Source: an uncultured bacterium (GTDB lineage Bacteria > Patescibacteriota > Minisyncoccia > Moranbacterales > GWC2-37-73). From it: a stretch of DNA of 46,184 bases. Location of the stretch: the NCBI GenBank assembly GCA_903851135.1, contig CAINNK010000015.1, forward strand, positions 1-46,184, read 5' to 3'. A model generated the notes under the pieces. That model ran no database searches, had not been told where the DNA came from, and saw only the letters and a program-made list of their open reading frames with translations. The position numbers and the translations under genes are program-made. This document shows positions 8,295 to 16,276 of the stretch, in pieces (the stretch's first letter is position 1; the number at the start of each line of letters is the position of its first letter).

Positions 8295-9386
8295 ATGATT
8301 CAAGCAAGTATTTTCCCGGGGCGCTACGTCCAGGGAGCAGGGGCGCTCAATCGTTTGGGAAAAGAAGCAGCTCGCTTCGGCAAAAAAGCTTTTGCAGTTT
8401 GCGATCCATTTGCAATTGATTCGATTATTCCAGGATATAAAGCAGAAATTGAAAAAGAAGTTGAAATTGTTTTTGAGAAATTTAATGGAGAATGTTCAGA
8501 CAAGGAAATCAATCGCATTATTGAATTGGTCAAGACGGCTGGCTCACAAGTTGTGATTGCAGTCGGCGGTGGCAAAACCATTGATACCGCCAAGGCAGTG
8601 GCACACAATCTTTCTTTGCCAGTCATTATCGCACCAACCATTGCTTCCACCGATGCTCCTTGCAGTGCACTTTCGGTGATTTATACTGATGAAGGTGTGG
8701 TGGATCGATATTTGTTTTTGCCGACCAACCCAAACAGTGTGTTGGTTGACACAAGCGTGATTGCCAATGCACCAACAAGATTTTTGGTTTCAGGAATGGG
8801 AGATGCCCTTTCAACTTGGTTGGAAGCAAAATCATGTCAAACAAAATATGCCAACAATTTTGTTGGGGAAAAAGGTTCAATGACTGCGTATGCTTTGGCC
8901 AAACTTTGTTTTGACACCTTGTTGGAATTTGGATATATCGCTAAAGTTTCCAATGATGCCAACACTGTGACGCCTGCTTTTGAAAAAGTGGTTGAGGCTA
9001 ACACGCTTCTCAGCGGTTTGGGATTTGAAAGTGGCGGAATTGCTTCATGTCATGCAGTGCACAATGGCTTGACGATGCTTGAGCCGACCCATAAATATTT
9101 TCACGGTGAAAAAGTTTCAATCGGAGTGGTGACTTCATTGTTTCTGACTGACAAGCCGGCGGAATTTATTGATGAAGTTTATGATTTTTGTGAATCAATA
9201 GGACTTCCGACCACCTTGGCTCAAGTTGGACTTGTTGATCCAAGTGACGAAGATTTGATGAAAGTTGCCAACCGAGCTTGCGCTGAAGGTGAAACAATCT
9301 ACAACGAATTAGTGCCAATAACTCCCGAAGCAGTTTTCGCAGCTATCAAGGCCGCGGATGCTTATGGCAGATCTCGTCAGATATAA
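8295..9386 (+). CDS. gldA: Glycerol dehydrogenase-like iron-type alcohol dehydrogenase
   Basis: AVGGGKTIDTAKAVAH; APTIASTDAPCSALSVIYTDEG; FHGEKVSIGVV. Start 8295 preferred over 8262. Confidence 0.87.
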   Translation: MIQASIFPGRYVQGAGALNRLGKEAARFGKKAFAVCDPFAIDSIIPGYKAEIEKEVEIVFEKFNGECSDKEINRIIELVKTAGSQVVIAVGGGKTIDTAKAVAHNLSLPVIIAPTIASTDAPCSALSVIYTDEGVVDRYLFLPTNPNSVLVDTSVIANAPTRFLVSGMGDALSTWLEAKSCQTKYANNFVGEKGSMTAYALAKLCFDTLLEFGYIAKVSNDANTVTPAFEKVVEANTLLSGLGFESGGIASCHAVHNGLTMLEPTHKYFHGEKVSIGVVTSLFLTDKPAEFIDEVYDFCESIGLPTTLAQVGLVDPSDEDLMKVANRACAEGETIYNELVPITPEAVFAAIKAADAYGRSRQI

Positions 9387-9411
9387 TTGAGTTCAAATAA
9401 TGAGAAATTTT

Positions 9412-9443
9412 AAAAACCACCTATGAAAGTAGGTGGTTTTTTT
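9412..9443. terminator. Bidirectional terminator between convergent genes
   Basis: AAAAACCACCTA-tgaaag-TAGGTGGTTTTTTT. Confidence 0.85.
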
Positions 9444-10293
9444 ATGCGCCTTTCCAAGCGAGTTCGAAAATCATGCGCATCATTTGATGGATTGTTTTGC
9501 TTTCAAGGATTATGCCTGAAACTTTTTGCTCATCAAAAATAATTATTGAAACTTTATTGTCTGCATAGATGGTGATGTCTCCTTTCCAAGGAAATTCTTT
9601 TTTGGGAATAAATTTCACTTTAGGCAGGATTTTTTTTGACGCTGATAAATAAGCAGTTTTTTCGTAAGCCCGGTCTTCTTGGGTGTCTGGAAAAATTGCT
9701 TTGGAGGTGATGCCTAATTTTTCTTTTAGTTTAACGTAATCACAATATTTTTTCTCTGGGAGAAACTGCATTAGCTCCGCTATGTTGACGAACCCAGTCA
9801 TTTCATATTTTTCTTTGCCAGAAATGTGATCTGCATAAATTTCCATGACTCCATCGGTGCCTTCAAAATAGGAAACCTTGGGTTTGTTAGCAATGCCGGC
9901 GTATAATCCTTCCAGGTTTGGTAAAAATTCTTGAAGTTTTTGATATTGCTCTTCAGCTTTCGCGATTGTTCTTTGGCTAAAATGCACAAGCCTTTTCGGA
10001 TGCTCAATAGCGTAGAAATATTTGTTTCTTTTTTTGAGTTCACTTATTAGGCCTTTGATTGCAAGGTCATCCAAAATTTCATAGACCGTACTTCTCTTGA
10101 GTCTAGTGTGTTTGGCAATTTGAGAAGGGAACGCCCCGCCAAGTTCCAAGAGTGCAAAATAAATCAAGGCTCCTTTTTTAGAAAGCCCGGAATTTTCGAT
10201 AATCGTGAGACTTTGCGATTCTTTCATGCTCTCACTGTACCTTAAATGCTTATATTTGTCAAAATAAACCGACAAAAAATTATTAAAGTACAA
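9442..10293 (-). CDS. TrmB-family transcriptional regulator
   Basis: FPSQIAKHTRLKRSTVYEILDDLAIKGLISEL; KVSYFEGTDGVMEIY. Downstream start at MKESQSLT (10227) likely. Confidence 0.85.
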   Translation of the reverse strand: MYFNNFLSVYFDKYKHLRYSESMKESQSLTIIENSGLSKKGALIYFALLELGGAFPSQIAKHTRLKRSTVYEILDDLAIKGLISELKKRNKYFYAIEHPKRLVHFSQRTIAKAEEQYQKLQEFLPNLEGLYAGIANKPKVSYFEGTDGVMEIYADHISGKEKYEMTGFVNIAELMQFLPEKKYCDYVKLKEKLGITSKAIFPDTQEDRAYEKTAYLSASKKILPKVKFIPKKEFPWKGDITIYADNKVSIIIFDEQKVSGIILESKTIHQMMRMIFELAWKGA

Positions 10294-10408
10294 AACATGG
10301 CTTATTTTAAGCTAAAAATAATGAAATTATGCCTACCAAATAACACAAAAATATAAAACAGGTGCAAACTTCAGAGTTCTTTAACAATCAAAAACTCAAG
10401 GAGGAAAA

Positions 10409-10783
10409 ATGAAATGTTTATTTTTAGATGCAATTGAATTTGCCACAACCAAGGAGCAGGTAGCTAAAGTAGAACGAATGCTAAATTGCCTCACGGTGTT
10501 GGTGACTTTTGAAAAAGGGGATGGCGAAAAGCAACTTGGGAATCTGCTAAAGGAAATCAAAAAGACAACTGCAAGAATTGGAACTAGTAACGTAATGTTT
10601 GCTCCTTTTTGTCACCTTTCTTCCAATCTTATGGATGGCGAGAAAGCGGAAAAATTTGTAGTTGAATGTGAAAAAAGATTAAGCAATGAGTATGTTTTAG
10701 CGGTATCTGAGTTTGGGGTTGAGAAGGGATTGCTACTAAACATTCGTCGGAATAAAGATTGTATACAGTTTCGTGAATTTTAA
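10409..10783 (+). CDS. Stand-alone archaeal-type threonyl-tRNA synthetase editing-domain-like protein (DTD-like fold)
   Basis: NVMFAPFCHLSSNLMDGEKAEKFVVECEKRLS...VSEFGVEKGLLLNIRRNKD matches the remembered 'vyPFAHLSs...pfGyyk.f.i...gHp' layout; SD AAGGAGG. Confidence 0.62.
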   Translation: MKCLFLDAIEFATTKEQVAKVERMLNCLTVLVTFEKGDGEKQLGNLLKEIKKTTARIGTSNVMFAPFCHLSSNLMDGEKAEKFVVECEKRLSNEYVLAVSEFGVEKGLLLNIRRNKDCIQFREF

Positions 10784-10821
10784 GGAAAAGTAAATTGCAT
10801 TTTTTAAAAAATCAAAAGGAG

Positions 10822-11277
10822 AATGAAATGGACGCTCAGCGCAGAAATGAACAACTTGAAATAATTAAGGATGCGTTTGGTACATGTCTTAATGGCATAA
10901 GTGGTGCAAGCGTAGATTTTTTTGGAGTCGATTCTTTTACAATGCTCGTAGGGAAAAAGTTTTATTTTTTCTGCGACAAGCATTATATGTTAAAAAACGA
11001 TTCGAAAGCTATTCTAGTGGAAGCTTTCGTTGGGCAGGTAACAGGCGTAAAAATTCGACTCTTCTCTGACCTAATGGAGTTCTCTGGGGAAAAAAGCGAC
11101 TGGAAAAAGTATTTAGCTGACAGAGAAGCAGTACGTAAATTAAAAGGGCAATCATGTCTTCCTCTTATTCAAACTACCATTGGAGAATTAGTATGTTTTA
11201 CTAAGAATTATTGCTTTCTTGACGTTTCTCCCGAGAGAGGGAGGGTTGAAGGCTCAGTCTCATTTGTTTATCGTTAA
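10822..11277 (+). CDS. Hypothetical protein
   Basis: Intact ORF with SD AAAGGAG before ATG 10822; no family recognised. Confidence 0.6.
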   Translation, partial: NEMDAQRRNEQLEIIKDAFGTCLNGISGASVDFFGVDSFTMLVGKKFYFFCDKHYMLKNDSKAILVEAFVGQVTGVKIRLFSDLMEFSGEKSDWKKYLADREAVRKLKGQSCLPLIQTTIGELVCFTKNYCFLDVSPERGRVEGSVSFVYR

Positions 11278-11287
11278 GTTTTTTAAC

Positions 11288-11328
11288 CGGGCTGCTAGCT
11301 TTATCGCTGGCAGTCCATTTTTTTTATT
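11288..11328 (+). terminator. Terminator
   Basis: GGGCTGCTAGC-tttatc-GCTGGCAGTCC followed by T-tract. Confidence 0.7.
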
Positions 11329-11469
11329 CCAGTTCCTGATTGGCCTGCCAAATTATTTCGAAAATTGGCTTGAGCGACTCGGCCAATTTTTTTGATTGAC
11401 TAAGTCTTTAATTGTTGCTAGATTTTAGGAAATCAAGGATTGCTCTTTTAAACTAAAATACAAACGGAA

Positions 11470-11772
11470 ATGAAGAAGTTTTTTTCAAAAATGTTTCCTG
11501 TAAAAAGGCAGGAGCAATTGGTTGGATTTTTGGCAGCTTCTGGTAATCTCTTGTTTTGGGTGGTGCCTATCATTGTAGATCTTTATGATAATATTCCACG
11601 CAAAACAAAGATGAAGCAAAATGTTATTCTGTTTTTTGGCTTTTTTTCTCTTCTCTTGGCCGTGATTGTCTCCAGTTGCTTTCAATTATCTTGGGGGCAG
11701 ATATTTGTTGGATTTGTAATTTATCTTCTGGCTGGCCTATTGGAGAAGTTTGTAATGAGCGTGCTTCTTTGA
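11470..11772 (+). CDS. Small membrane protein
   Basis: Three hydrophobic segments; own promoter-like leader. Confidence 0.55.
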   Translation: MKKFFSKMFPVKRQEQLVGFLAASGNLLFWVVPIIVDLYDNIPRKTKMKQNVILFFGFFSLLLAVIVSSCFQLSWGQIFVGFVIYLLAGLLEKFVMSVLL

Positions 11773-11865
11773 AGTTTTTTTTATTAGCCCACTAAAGGCT
11801 CGATCATTGCTATGTTTTAGGAAATCAAGCATTGCTCTTTTAACTTAAAACCAGAGGAGGTTTGG

Positions 11866-12138
11866 ATGAGAAAAATAGTCAAGATTCTCGAGGTTGTGTT
11901 TTGGGGTCCAGCTCTGATTCTCTTTGCAATGACAATGAGAGAGGATTATCAAGACCAGTATTTCTTTGATGGAATGTTGGTGTTAATTTTTGGATTTATC
12001 GGCATAAGCTTTTTATTCTTGCTTATTTTTATTGCTTATGCTTTTGCTCCCATCTTTTCTGTGTTGGGAGTAGCAGTCTATTTTCTTTTAAGAGTGGGGA
12101 CAATGTCCTTTCTTAAAAAAGGATTAGTCTTAGGTTAG
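11866..12138 (+). CDS. Small membrane protein
   Basis: Hydrophobic helices; SD AGAGGAGG. Confidence 0.6.
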   Translation: MRKIVKILEVVFWGPALILFAMTMREDYQDQYFFDGMLVLIFGFIGISFLFLLIFIAYAFAPIFSVLGVAVYFLLRVGTMSFLKKGLVLG

Positions 12139-12229
12139 TGCTTGCACTAACCTTTTTTATTGGCGAGTTTGAATTTATTTGTTAGAATACTTTTATTGTG
12201 AGAATAATTTTTAAACTGAAGAAAATTTT

Positions 12230-12574
12230 ATGGAAATAGCAGTTGCGGAGCGGAAAAAGCTTGGGGAAATTTTCAAGATTTTGGAATTTTCAGAAAAAGA
12301 AAGTTTGCAGCAGATGGACGCCCTGGGAGAAAGGCTTTTGCTGGATGTGGTGGCGCAAGCTTTGGCTGACAGCGAAGACGCGGCCGGGGAAGAAATCCAA
12401 AGCAAGGATGACGTGGCAGATTTTTTGCTCAAAAATTATAGTCCTGAGGAGATCAAGAGTTTGACAGATTTGGTTTTTCGGGATGTGGTGGTGGAGTTTT
12501 TTGCAAAATTGATCAAAGATGTTGAAACTGATAAGAAAGAGCAAATTGAGGAAATTTTGGATTCGATCGAATAG
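12230..12574 (+). CDS. Hypothetical acidic helical protein
   Basis: Intact ORF, codon pattern consistent with neighbours. Confidence 0.6.
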   Translation: MEIAVAERKKLGEIFKILEFSEKESLQQMDALGERLLLDVVAQALADSEDAAGEEIQSKDDVADFLLKNYSPEEIKSLTDLVFRDVVVEFFAKLIKDVETDKKEQIEEILDSIE

Positions 12575-12729
12575 TTGGTTGACAGAATTTTTTTGAGGTT
12601 CGGGCGTAGTAGTTTTTGATAGGTTAAAATAGGACAGATGAGACGAATAGGACAGATAAAAATTAAAAATTTATTTTTTTAATAATGCCTGATAACTTTT
12701 TTGTTAATTTTTTATTTTGAATAATTTTA

Positions 12730-13229
12730 TGTCAAAGACACAAGAAAACCTGAAGGCGGCATTCGCCGGTGAGTCTCAGGCTAATCGCAGATATTTGGCT
12801 TTTGCCAAGGTTGCCGAGGCGGAGGGAAAAACAAACTTGGCCAAACTTTTCAGAGTCGTAGCTGAAGGAGAAACTGTTCATGCTCTTAAACATTTGAATA
12901 ACACGGGTGAAGTTAAAGATTCAATTGAGAATGTCAAAGCAGCCATCGCCGGAGAAACTTATGAGACTGAAACTATGTATCCGGGATTTATCGCTGAGGC
13001 TGAAGCGGAATGCAATGGAGCTGCAAAGATTGGTTTTATGGGTGCCAATGGAGTGGAAAAAACTCACAAGGCAGCTTTTGAAAAAGCACTTGAGGCAATT
13101 GAGGCTGGAAATGACATTACTGAAGTCCAATATCACATTTGCAGTGTTTGCGGAGAGCTTTTTGAAGGAGAAGAGCCGGACAATTGCCCAATTTGCAAGG
13201 CTCCAAAGGAGAAATTTTATCAAATCTAA
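12730..13229 (+). CDS. Rubrerythrin
   Basis: Ferritin-like ESQANRRY...AEGETVHA...ETYETETMYPGF plus rubredoxin CSVCG...CPICKAPKEKF. Confidence 0.95.
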
Positions 13230-13303
13230 AAATCGATAGGACAAATTTGATCCAGAGAATGGGATGGATAGGACAAATAGGACGGATGATGAATTGTGAC
13301 TTT

Positions 13304-13329
13304 AAAAAAGAGGCTGTGACCTCTTTTTT
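13304..13329 (+). terminator. Terminator
   Basis: AAAAAAGAGG-ctgtga-CCTCTTTTTT. Confidence 0.75.
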
Positions 13330-13486
13330 GGTGAGAAAATGCTTTATTTGAGCCCAGAAATGCCATTTACTGTTGACAGATTGAGGTTTGCATGCTAATA
13401 TTGACAGTTGACAATTTTGAAGTTGTCGGCCTGGTCATTTGCAGAAAGTGCAAGGCAAATGCCGGTTAACAAGTAAAGATTACTAA

Positions 13487-14062
13487 ATGCGTATCATCAA
13501 GATTGCTTTGATCTTGTTGGGGTTGGTGGCAGTGATGCTTCCAAAATTAACTCTTGCAAGTGAAACATCCAGTCCTGATACAAAAACCAATATAAATTTT
13601 AGCGCAATTCCAGACTTTCTTTTGCCAAAAACGGTACTTGCGGCAGCAATCATTCAACCAAAAAAAGAAGATATTGTTGTTGAAGCTCAGTTGAAAACAG
13701 TCGAGGAACTTAAAAATGACGAAATTTTGACCAAGTGGAAATTAAAGCAAGCTGAAAGATGGAGCAATCTTCCTGCTGAGCCTTTCACTATCAATGCCTC
13801 TGCCTATACGGCTTCGGCTGATGAATGTGGAAATGACAAGGGAATCACCGCTTCTGGGCTTAAAGTTAAAGCCAAAAGAACCATCGCTTGTCCTGCAAGT
13901 TTCCCATTTGGGGTTAAGTTGAAAATTGAGGGTTATGGAACTTTTGTCTGTGAGGATCGTGGGGGCGCGATCAAGGGAAATCACATTGATATCTATGTGG
14001 AAACCAAAAAGGAAGCGTTTGCTTTTGGAAGACGAAGCCTTAGCGCTGAAATAGTGGAATAA
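13487..14062 (+). CDS. Secreted 3D-domain protein
   Basis: Signal peptide; FTINASAYTASADECGNDKGITASG ... VCEDRGGAIKGNHIDIYVETKKEAFAFGRR. Confidence 0.85.
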   Translation: MRIIKIALILLGLVAVMLPKLTLASETSSPDTKTNINFSAIPDFLLPKTVLAAAIIQPKKEDIVVEAQLKTVEELKNDEILTKWKLKQAERWSNLPAEPFTINASAYTASADECGNDKGITASGLKVKAKRTIACPASFPFGVKLKIEGYGTFVCEDRGGAIKGNHIDIYVETKKEAFAFGRRSLSAEIVE

Positions 14063-14070
14063 AAATAGTC

Positions 14071-14098
14071 AAAAAACCTCGCTTAGGCGAGGTTTTTT
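14071..14098 (+). terminator. Terminator
   Basis: AAAAAACCTCGC-ttag-GCGAGGTTTTTT. Confidence 0.82.
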
Positions 14099-14391
14099 GT
14101 TGAATACTAGGGTTAACTTTTCTTTTTAGGAAAGAAAAGTTACAAAAGAAAATCGCGCCTACCTCGCGCTGTCAAAATTCCTAAGCTATTTCGCTAAAAA
14201 TTCCCGCTGCACTTTTTCTGCTGAAAAAGCTCGCTTGAAATTTTTTACGCTCATCCGCTTGTAATTTTGAAACGCGCTTCGTAATGGCGCAGGGAGGGAT
14301 GCAAAATACAAAAAATGCAATAATGTCACTTTATTGACGCTAGTTCTTATTTTTGGTAAGCTTGGATAAGTTCAATAAGTTTGAGCTAGAA

Positions 14392-14413
14392 AATTTAAAG
14401 GTCCGTTGGCCGA
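14392..14413 (+). repeat. Partial duplicate of upstream plus 5' end of tRNA-Cys (left copy)
   Basis: AATTTAAAGGTCCGTTGGCCGA, identical to 14720-14741. Confidence 0.92.
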
Positions 14414-14454
14414 CCACCGCCTGTGGCGGGGCCCCGCTTAAGGCGGGGGTGGTT
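14414..14454. repeat. GC-rich nested palindrome
   Basis: CCACCGCCTGTGGCGGGGCCCCGCTTAAGGCGGGGGTGG in an AT-rich context. Confidence 0.85.
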
Positions 14455-14463
14455 AAAACGCAC

Positions 14464-14493
14464 AAAGTATGCATTATTAAAGTATGCATTATT
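14464..14493 (+). repeat. 15-nt tandem duplication over the ORF start
   Basis: AAAGTATGCATTATT x2 exactly. Confidence 0.9.
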
Positions 14494-14726
14494 ATATGTA
14501 TATAATCAAAAGTCTAAATACGGGAAGATACTATATAGGATCAGCTGAAAACATAGAGAGAAGATTGCAGAGACATAATAAAGGAGGAAATAAATCTACA
14601 AAAAAGGGAATTCCTTGGGAATTAGTCTATAGTGAAGAATTTGAAAATAGAAAAGATGCGTATAGACGTGAAATGAAAGTAAAAAGCTATAAGGGTGGAG
14701 AAGCTTTTAAAAAATTATTAATTTAA
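14484..14726 (+). CDS. Single-domain GIY-YIG nuclease
   Basis: MYIIKSLNTGRYYIGSAENIERRLQRHNKG...PWELVYSEEFENRKDAYRREMKVKSYKG. Confidence 0.93.
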   Translation: MHYYMYIIKSLNTGRYYIGSAENIERRLQRHNKGGNKSTKKGIPWELVYSEEFENRKDAYRREMKVKSYKGGEAFKKLLI

Positions 14727-14727
14727 A

Positions 14728-14798
14728 GGTCCGTTGGCCGAGTGGTTAGGCAGCGGTTTGCAAAACCGTGTACATCAGTTCAAATCTGGTACGGACCT
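14728..14798 (+). tRNA. tRNA-Cys(GCA)
   Basis: Acceptor GGTCCGT/ACGGACC, loop TTGCAAA. Confidence 0.93.
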
Positions 14799-14815
14799 CA
14801 GTATTTAATACCAAT

Positions 14816-14899
14816 GCCCGGATGGTGAAATTGGTATACACTAGGGACTTAAAATCCCTCGGGAGCAATCCCATGCGAGTTCGAGTCTCGCTCCGGGCA
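14816..14899 (+). tRNA. tRNA-Leu(TAA)
   Basis: Acceptor GCCCGGA/TCCGGGC, loop CTTAAAA, long variable arm. Confidence 0.93.
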
Positions 14900-14915
14900 C
14901 TTTTTTAGTATTTTC

Positions 14916-14938
14916 AAAAGAGCATTACTGCTCTTTTT
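14916..14938. terminator. Terminator
   Basis: AAAAGAGCA-ttac-TGCTCTTTT. Confidence 0.75.
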
Positions 14939-15509
14939 TGATTTGGTTGAGAATATTTGGAATTTTTTGAAAGTCTTGGGTGAAGAGGGCTCGGGTCTGG
15001 CGGTTGATGCGAGCGGCGGCAGGGTGATGGAGGGGAAAAAGTTTTATTTCTCCGATTTTTGGTGTATTAATTTTCAAAATATTTCCGTGCACTGCAGAAA
15101 TTTTTGTGTCTGGCAGAAAATAGTTGAGGGCGAAGCGTCCAAGCGTGATTATCATTTTTGGATTGATGATTTCGATTTGTTTTTCCAGCCATTGTGAACA
15201 GACATTAATTTCTTCCGGCAATGGGTCTCGATTTTCTGGTGGTCGGCATTTGCAAATATTGGTCAGATAGACATCTTCACGTTTTAACTGAATACTCTCA
15301 AGCATTTTGTCTAGAATTCTGCCAGTGCTGCCTACAAATGGAATGCCGAGTTCGTCTTCTTTTTTGCCAGGTGCTTCGCCAATGAAAATAATTTCAGTCT
15401 GCGTGTTTCCAGCTCCAAAAACCACACGTTGGCAATCAGAACGAAGAGGGCATTTTGTGCATTGGGACATCTCAAGGTTTAGTTTTTCGAGTTGGTTTGC
15501 TTTAGTCAT
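14925..15509 (-). CDS. Uracil-DNA glycosylase, family 4 type
   Basis: CTKCPLRSDCQRVVFGAGNTQTEIIFIGEAPGKKEDELGIPFVGSTGRILDKML; LFPLHHPAA. Confidence 0.93.
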   Translation of the reverse strand: MTKANQLEKLNLEMSQCTKCPLRSDCQRVVFGAGNTQTEIIFIGEAPGKKEDELGIPFVGSTGRILDKMLESIQLKREDVYLTNICKCRPPENRDPLPEEINVCSQWLEKQIEIINPKMIITLGRFALNYFLPDTKISAVHGNILKINTPKIGEIKLFPLHHPAAARINRQTRALFTQDFQKIPNILNQIKKEQ

Positions 15510-15558
15510 AGGACGGATTAAGAATAGGACAAATGGGACTGATAGGACTAATGAAAAA

Positions 15559-16095
15559 TTAGGGGAGAGAGTTTATTCTAATAAGTTCAAAGGAATTTTT
15601 TTCCGTTCTCCAAAGAGCAAAAGTTGGTGGATAGTATTGGTTGGCAACATTTCCAGGATTAAGCAAGGTGCAATTATTAATAACCTCAGTCCAGGGTTTG
15701 TGAGTGTGGCCATGAAAAACAAAATCAAATTCACCAGATTGGCAAAGCTGCTTGGCAACTTCGGGATAGTGCACGAAGGCAACCCTATTGAAGGCTAAAC
15801 CTTCGTCCGAAGGTTTAGCCTTCGGAATTTCAAGTTTTCCGTAGTCTGGAAATACTTGAATTTGTCCATATTGATTATTTTTAAAATTATAATCAGTGAT
15901 GTGTCCCTCATCCATGTTGCCGAAAGTGAAAAAGATTTCTCCAGAAAAGTTCTTGTTGATAAAATCCAAAGTTTCAAGGGTGGCTAAATCTCCACAGTGA
16001 ATCATTTTTTCAACTTTCTGCTTGCGACAATAATCCAAAACCTTTTTGAGGTTTGGGAGGTTATCGTGTGAGTCTGAGATGATGGCGATGAGCAT
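15559..16095 (-). CDS. YfcE-type metallophosphodiesterase
   Basis: IISDSHDNLPNL; IHCGDLATLETLDF; TFGNMD; FHGHTHKPW; LLNPGNV. Confidence 0.92.
   Translation of the reverse strand: MLIAIISDSHDNLPNLKKVLDYCRKQKVEKMIHCGDLATLETLDFINKNFSGEIFFTFGNMDEGHITDYNFKNNQYGQIQVFPDYGKLEIPKAKPSDEGLAFNRVAFVHYPEVAKQLCQSGEFDFVFHGHTHKPWTEVINNCTLLNPGNVANQYYPPTFALWRTEKNSFELIRINSLP
15790..15823. repeat. Perfect 16-bp-arm palindrome inside the phosphodiesterase CDS
   Basis: GAAGGCTAAACCTTCG-TC-CGAAGGTTTAGCCTTC; encodes PKAKPSDEGLAF region on minus. Confidence 0.92.
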
Positions 16096-16276
16096 AAAAT
16101 TAAAAGGGGTTAAGGGGATTAAAGGGAAAAATGGGAAAATAAAAAAATTGAGGGGTTGCTGGGAAACAAGGGGGAAATAAAAAAGGGGGGAAATAAAAAA
16201 GTTGAGAGGGGGTGGAAAAAAAGGGATTAATGGGGAGTTAATGGAAAAAATGGTGAGAAATGCGAAACTAGGATGA

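Noticed and set aside
16100-16255. Considered CRISPR-like array because of repeated G-rich units
   Set aside because: No regular repeat/spacer periodicity and no cas genes; irregular micro-repeats
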